Shown: positions 61,701 through 64,000 of the stretch, piece by piece
How positions within the stretch are numbered: the stretch's first letter is position 1
Layout: each line of letters opens with the position of its first letter
DNA from: UBA4479 sp965216765
GTDB taxonomy: Bacteria > Pseudomonadota > Alphaproteobacteria > Rhodospirillales > Casp-alpha2
Direction: 5' to 3'
Assembly (NCBI GenBank): GCA_965216765.1
Contig: OZ244199.1
Coordinates: forward strand, 2,418,001 to 2,482,000
DNA: 64,000 nucleotides
Notes under the pieces: generated by a model
Database searches by the model: none
Told to the model about the DNA's origin: nothing
Seen by the model: only the letters and a program-made list of their open reading frames with translations
Translations under genes and position numbers: made by a program

Positions 61701-63634
61701 TGGGGACCGACACCCAATCCGAAGACTTCACCTGCGTTGGTGTCGGTGACATGTCCGGCGACGTGTTCGGCAACGGCATGCTGTTGTCGAAACATATCAA
61801 GCTGCAGGCCGCCTTTAACCATATGCATATCTTTGTCGATCCTGACCCGGATCCGGCCTCGACCTGGGTTGAGCGCAAGCGGCTTTTCGATATGGGCCGC
61901 TCGTCCTGGTCCGATTACGACAAGAAAAAGATTTCAAAGGGCGGGGATATCTACGACCGCAATGCCAAGTTGCTCAAACTCTCCTCGGAAGTCCAAAAGC
62001 TATTCGGATTCGCGCAGGCGACCGTGACCCCGAACGAGCTGATGAAAGCGATTTTGAAACATGACGCCGATTTGATGTGGTTCGGCGGCATCGGCACCTA
62101 CATCAAGGCCGGCCGCGAAAGCAACGCCGACGTAGGTGACCGGGCCAATGATGCCATTCGCATCAACGGTGCCGACGTGCGGGCCAAGGTGATCGGCGAG
62201 GGCGCGAACCTGGGGGCGACGCAGCTTGGGCGGATCGAGTACGCCGCGCATGGCGGGCGTCTCAACACCGACTCCATCGATAACTCGGCCGGCGTCGACA
62301 GTTCGGACCACGAGGTCAACATTAAGATCCTACTGGGTCAGGTGATGCAGGACGAGGGCCTGAAAGAAGCGGCGCGCAACAAGCTTCTGGCGAGAATGAC
62401 CGAAGAAGTGGGCCGCCTCGTGCTGCGCCACAACTACGATCAGAGCCAAGCAATAACCCTAGTTCAATCGCGCGGCATTCACGGCTTGGACAATCAGCAC
62501 CGCCTGATGAAGACACTCGAACGTTCAGGGCGTTTGGACCGTGACGTTGAGTTTCTGCCGGACGACGAGACAATTGCCGAGCGGGCTACGGACAAGCTGG
62601 CTCTTTATCGGCCGGAGATAGCGATCATGCTCTCCTACGCCAAGCTCTGGACCTATGATGAGCTGCTGGCGTCGGACGTGCCGGACGACCCGTATCTGTT
62701 CGAAGACCTGGTGCACTATTTCCCGACACCGCTGCGCGATAAATACCGCGGCGAAATCGCCAAGCATCGGCTGCGCCGCGAGATCATCGCGACCCGCCTG
62801 ACCAACAACATGATCAACCGCATGGGCGGCACGTTCGTGAACGAAGTCATGGAAAAGACCGGCATGGCCGTTGCGGCCATTTCCCGCGCCTGGTTCATCG
62901 CCCAGGAAATTCTCGAGATGCCGGAAATCTGGTCAAAGATCGAAGCCCTCGACAATAAGGTGCCGGCGGCGACGCAAACTTCCATGCTTCTGGATACGCA
63001 TCATCTATTGGAATGGATGACGCTCTGGCTGCTACGACACGGCCAGAAGAATTTGGATATCGGCACCAATTGCGGCGCTTTGGCGCCTGGGATGCGGGAA
63101 CTGTCGAAAGGGCTATCGTCGGTACTGCCGTCGCATTACCTGGATGATGTCAAAACGCGTGCACGACCGTATATCGAGCATGGCGCTCCCGAGGGGTTGG
63201 CGTTGCGTGTTTCCAACCTCGTCAATCTATATAGTGCCTGCGATGTCGTTAAACTTTCCAACGCCCGCAAGCTCGATGTTTTGTTCGTCGCCAAGGTCTA
63301 TTACGCCATCGGTACACGGTTCCGAATGGGCCGGCTGCGCGCCGCGGCGGAGTTCATGGAAGCCGACAGCCACTGGCAGCAGCTTGCAATCGCGGCGTTG
63401 GTGGAGGAGATCTATAGCCATCAATTACGCATCACCGAACGTATCCTGGACGCCACACGCAAGGGCGCGTCGCCGTCTCAGGCGGTCGAACATTGGCTTG
63501 AGAAAAACGTCTCGTTGGTTGGACCGACGGATCAAATGCTGGGAGAGCTCTTTAATGTCGAAATCAACGACCTCTCGATGGTTGCGGTTGCAAGCCGTCA
63601 GTTGCGGACAATGGTCGAAGGAGTAAGTCACTGA
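58796..63634 (+). CDS. gdhB: NAD-specific glutamate dehydrogenase, large (180 kDa) type
   Basis: A 1612-residue enzyme that deaminates glutamate to 2-oxoglutarate with NAD. The N-terminal half (about 1-700) is regulatory, with ACT-like segments; the catalytic core from about 790 has GGLRWSDRPEDFRTEILG, then VPVGSKGGFVCK with the catalytic Lys, and GEGANLG in the nucleotide site. The C-terminal 600 residues are helical. The ATG follows GGGAGGCGG. It is far longer than the 450-residue GDHs. It ends next to the gph start. Confidence 0.96.
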   Translation: MATKSKVSDGYLSSMRRAIAGAAKGAAGKRLKAFAETYFAQIPPEELAGLSGPDLAAMVKSHLKTGAVRKRGKTIVRAYTPEPKRDGWASNHSVIEIVTDDMPFLVDSVSAELTRREVPIHLVIHPIYQVVRNKSGAITGFLERGHAHPEARAESFMHFHITQQTAEDLVEIAFALTEALKDVRAAVEDWRPMRERMEEIIDDLAVTPKGVAEEESEEIRELLRWFHDNHYTFLGFREYKISASGKKKQISVVRDSGLGVLRDPALSVLEDESGSGSEAADLMGRQHLLTITKTSERSTVHRAVHMDAIAVSRYDAKGRIVGQCLFVGLFTSVAYNLSPRNIPLLRRRIRNVLDRAGYTPESHDGKALSNILESYPRDELFQISEDDLFDIATGILNLQERQRVALFVREDPFRRYLSCLVFVPRDRYDTALRRRIQEILATGFKGHAAAFFTQLGDSPLARLHLIITLPDHKIPKFDQDVLEAEIAEATRSWADKILEALVARDGEGPAHRLFNRFKAAFGPSYQAQYDTEEVLFDIDKIAEISATGGIGFSLYRPAGAAEDTVRFKLYSPNQQIPLSDVLPVFEHMGFKVNYEAGPHSVDVAGDGFSHLIVHDFGLQSRAGKAIPLAEIRENFEEAFARVWYGDAESDGFNALVIDAGLSWREVVVLRAYCKYLRQVGIPFSQTYMEQTLVRHAPLARLIGGLFRAIFDPRPGGKRRPPEKIRKEFIDHLEDVSSADEDRILRRFLNIVDATLRTNFFQATEDGGPKSYVSFKIDSRKVHDMPLPRPFREIWVYSPRFEGLHLRFGYVARGGLRWSDRPEDFRTEILGLVKAQQVKNAVIVPVGSKGGFVCKQPPPAGGRDAFLEEGIACYKLFLSGLLDITDNIVGDSIKKRPNVIRMDDDDPYLVVAADKGTATFSDIANGVSMDYGHWLGDAFASGGSQGYDHKKMGITARGAWESVKRHFREMGTDTQSEDFTCVGVGDMSGDVFGNGMLLSKHIKLQAAFNHMHIFVDPDPDPASTWVERKRLFDMGRSSWSDYDKKKISKGGDIYDRNAKLLKLSSEVQKLFGFAQATVTPNELMKAILKHDADLMWFGGIGTYIKAGRESNADVGDRANDAIRINGADVRAKVIGEGANLGATQLGRIEYAAHGGRLNTDSIDNSAGVDSSDHEVNIKILLGQVMQDEGLKEAARNKLLARMTEEVGRLVLRHNYDQSQAITLVQSRGIHGLDNQHRLMKTLERSGRLDRDVEFLPDDETIAERATDKLALYRPEIAIMLSYAKLWTYDELLASDVPDDPYLFEDLVHYFPTPLRDKYRGEIAKHRLRREIIATRLTNNMINRMGGTFVNEVMEKTGMAVAAISRAWFIAQEILEMPEIWSKIEALDNKVPAATQTSMLLDTHHLLEWMTLWLLRHGQKNLDIGTNCGALAPGMRELSKGLSSVLPSHYLDDVKTRARPYIEHGAPEGLALRVSNLVNLYSACDVVKLSNARKLDVLFVAKVYYAIGTRFRMGRLRAAAEFMEADSHWQQLAIAALVEEIYSHQLRITERILDATRKGASPSQAVEHWLEKNVSLVGPTDQMLGELFNVEINDLSMVAVASRQLRTMVEGVSH

Positions 63635-64000
63635 ATGAGAGACGAGACATGGCCGCGCGTGGTGTTGTTCGATCTGGACGGCACATTGGTGGAAACACTA
63701 CCCGATATTCAGGCGTCGGCGAACGGGATGCTGGCGGCGCGCGGCTTAACGCCGCTCGACGCCAAAACGGTCCGTGGATTCATTGGCAAAGGTTCGCGCA
63801 ATCTGATGCTGCGGTGCCTCGAAACTCACGGACTGGCGCCGACGGAAGCAGACATCGACGCCGCTTTGCATGACTTCACCATTCACTACGACAGGGAACC
63901 GGTTGCCGGCAGTTTCGTCTATGACGGGGTGGTCCCGTTCCTCGAACGGCTGCGTGCCGGCGGGCATCGTCTTGCCGTCTGCACCAACAAGCAAAAGGGC
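63635..64000 (+). CDS. gph: Phosphoglycolate phosphatase-like HAD hydrolase (3' end outside window)
   Basis: The first 122 codons are visible and the frame is open to the window edge. The HAD nucleophile motif is VLFDLDGTLVETLPDI, and motif II is the Thr in LAVCTNKQKG near the end; the cap domain (RGFIGKGSRNLMLR) lies between. The start ATG directly follows the GDH stop codon (TGAATG). It most resembles Gph, which hydrolyses 2-phosphoglycolate, but other HAD phosphatases are possible. Confidence 0.88.
   Translation, partial: MRDETWPRVVLFDLDGTLVETLPDIQASANGMLAARGLTPLDAKTVRGFIGKGSRNLMLRCLETHGLAPTEADIDAALHDFTIHYDREPVAGSFVYDGVVPFLERLRAGGHRLAVCTNKQKG

Overview
The window is a gene-dense, mostly house-keeping stretch of an alphaproteobacterial chromosome, most likely from a Rhodospirillales-type Gram-negative bacterium. 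The evidence is gene content and order: dnaQ-coaE-aroE-maf-ppsR face away from hemE-hemH-hemJ-rho, followed by mnmE-mnmG-rsmG-parA-parB, holA-lptE-leuS, and on the other side secB/fxsA/Tim44/mltA/smr and hslVU/hisBHAF-E. Outer-membrane genes (lptE, lolA, lpxR-like), a 180-kDa type NAD-glutamate dehydrogenase, a Tim44-domain protein and a DUF2628 gene inside the his operon fit this group.

Layout. 1-6.5 kb: a gene cut by the left edge, arfB, a YifB/ComM ATPase, a small secreted protein and a large FecR/coiled-coil/RTX protein. 6.6-10.5 kb: HIT protein and a minus-strand histidine operon (hisB, DUF2628, hisH, hisA, hisF, hisE). 10.6-13.8 kb: a DUF1835 gene and hslVU. 13.8-20 kb: XRE regulator, smr, lutCBA (lactate oxidation), mltA, Tim44. 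20-24.7 kb: fxsA, secB, dnaQ, coaE, aroE, maf, ppsR. 24.75-25.2 kb: a 452-bp gene-free, AT-rich region with a perfect DnaA box, read as the chromosome origin. 25.2-29.2 kb: late haem genes and rho. 29.3-31.5 kb: quinone reductase, ogt, two small genes. 31.5-37.3 kb: tRNA-modification genes with three parS sites and parAB. 37.3-42.1 kb: holA, lptE, leuS, DUF3576. 42.2-50.1 kb: thiE-like, YggS, L,D-transpeptidase, a hypothetical, ribA, an orphan OmpR-type regulator, lolA, ftsK. 50.3-52.1 kb: glnK-amtB with a strong terminator. 52.4-55.9 kb: UbiH-family hydroxylase, DUF971, Trm112-like, LON-domain, CnoX. 56.2 kb to the end: tRNA-Gly(GCC), FecR, OmpA-like, LpxR-like, NAD-GDH and the start of a phosphoglycolate phosphatase.

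How it fits together. The central 25 kb holds the parts that start and segregate the chromosome: a candidate oriC next to hemE, and parS/ParA/ParB about 8 kb away, with flanking genes transcribed away from the origin on both sides. Around this core are nucleotide, tRNA-modification, cofactor, cell-envelope and proteolysis genes. Accessory insertions are few: lutABC between mltA and smr, the DUF1835 gene between hisB and hslV, the RTX protein, and the FecR/OmpA/LpxR cluster after the tRNA.

I see no CRISPR array, insertion sequence, prophage or toxin/defence island, and no clearly undescribed system. The points most worth a second look are the origin/parS architecture, the FecR-coiled-coil-RTX protein with no exporter nearby, RibA with a degenerate RibB-like half, and a full CtrA-type box upstream of hslV.
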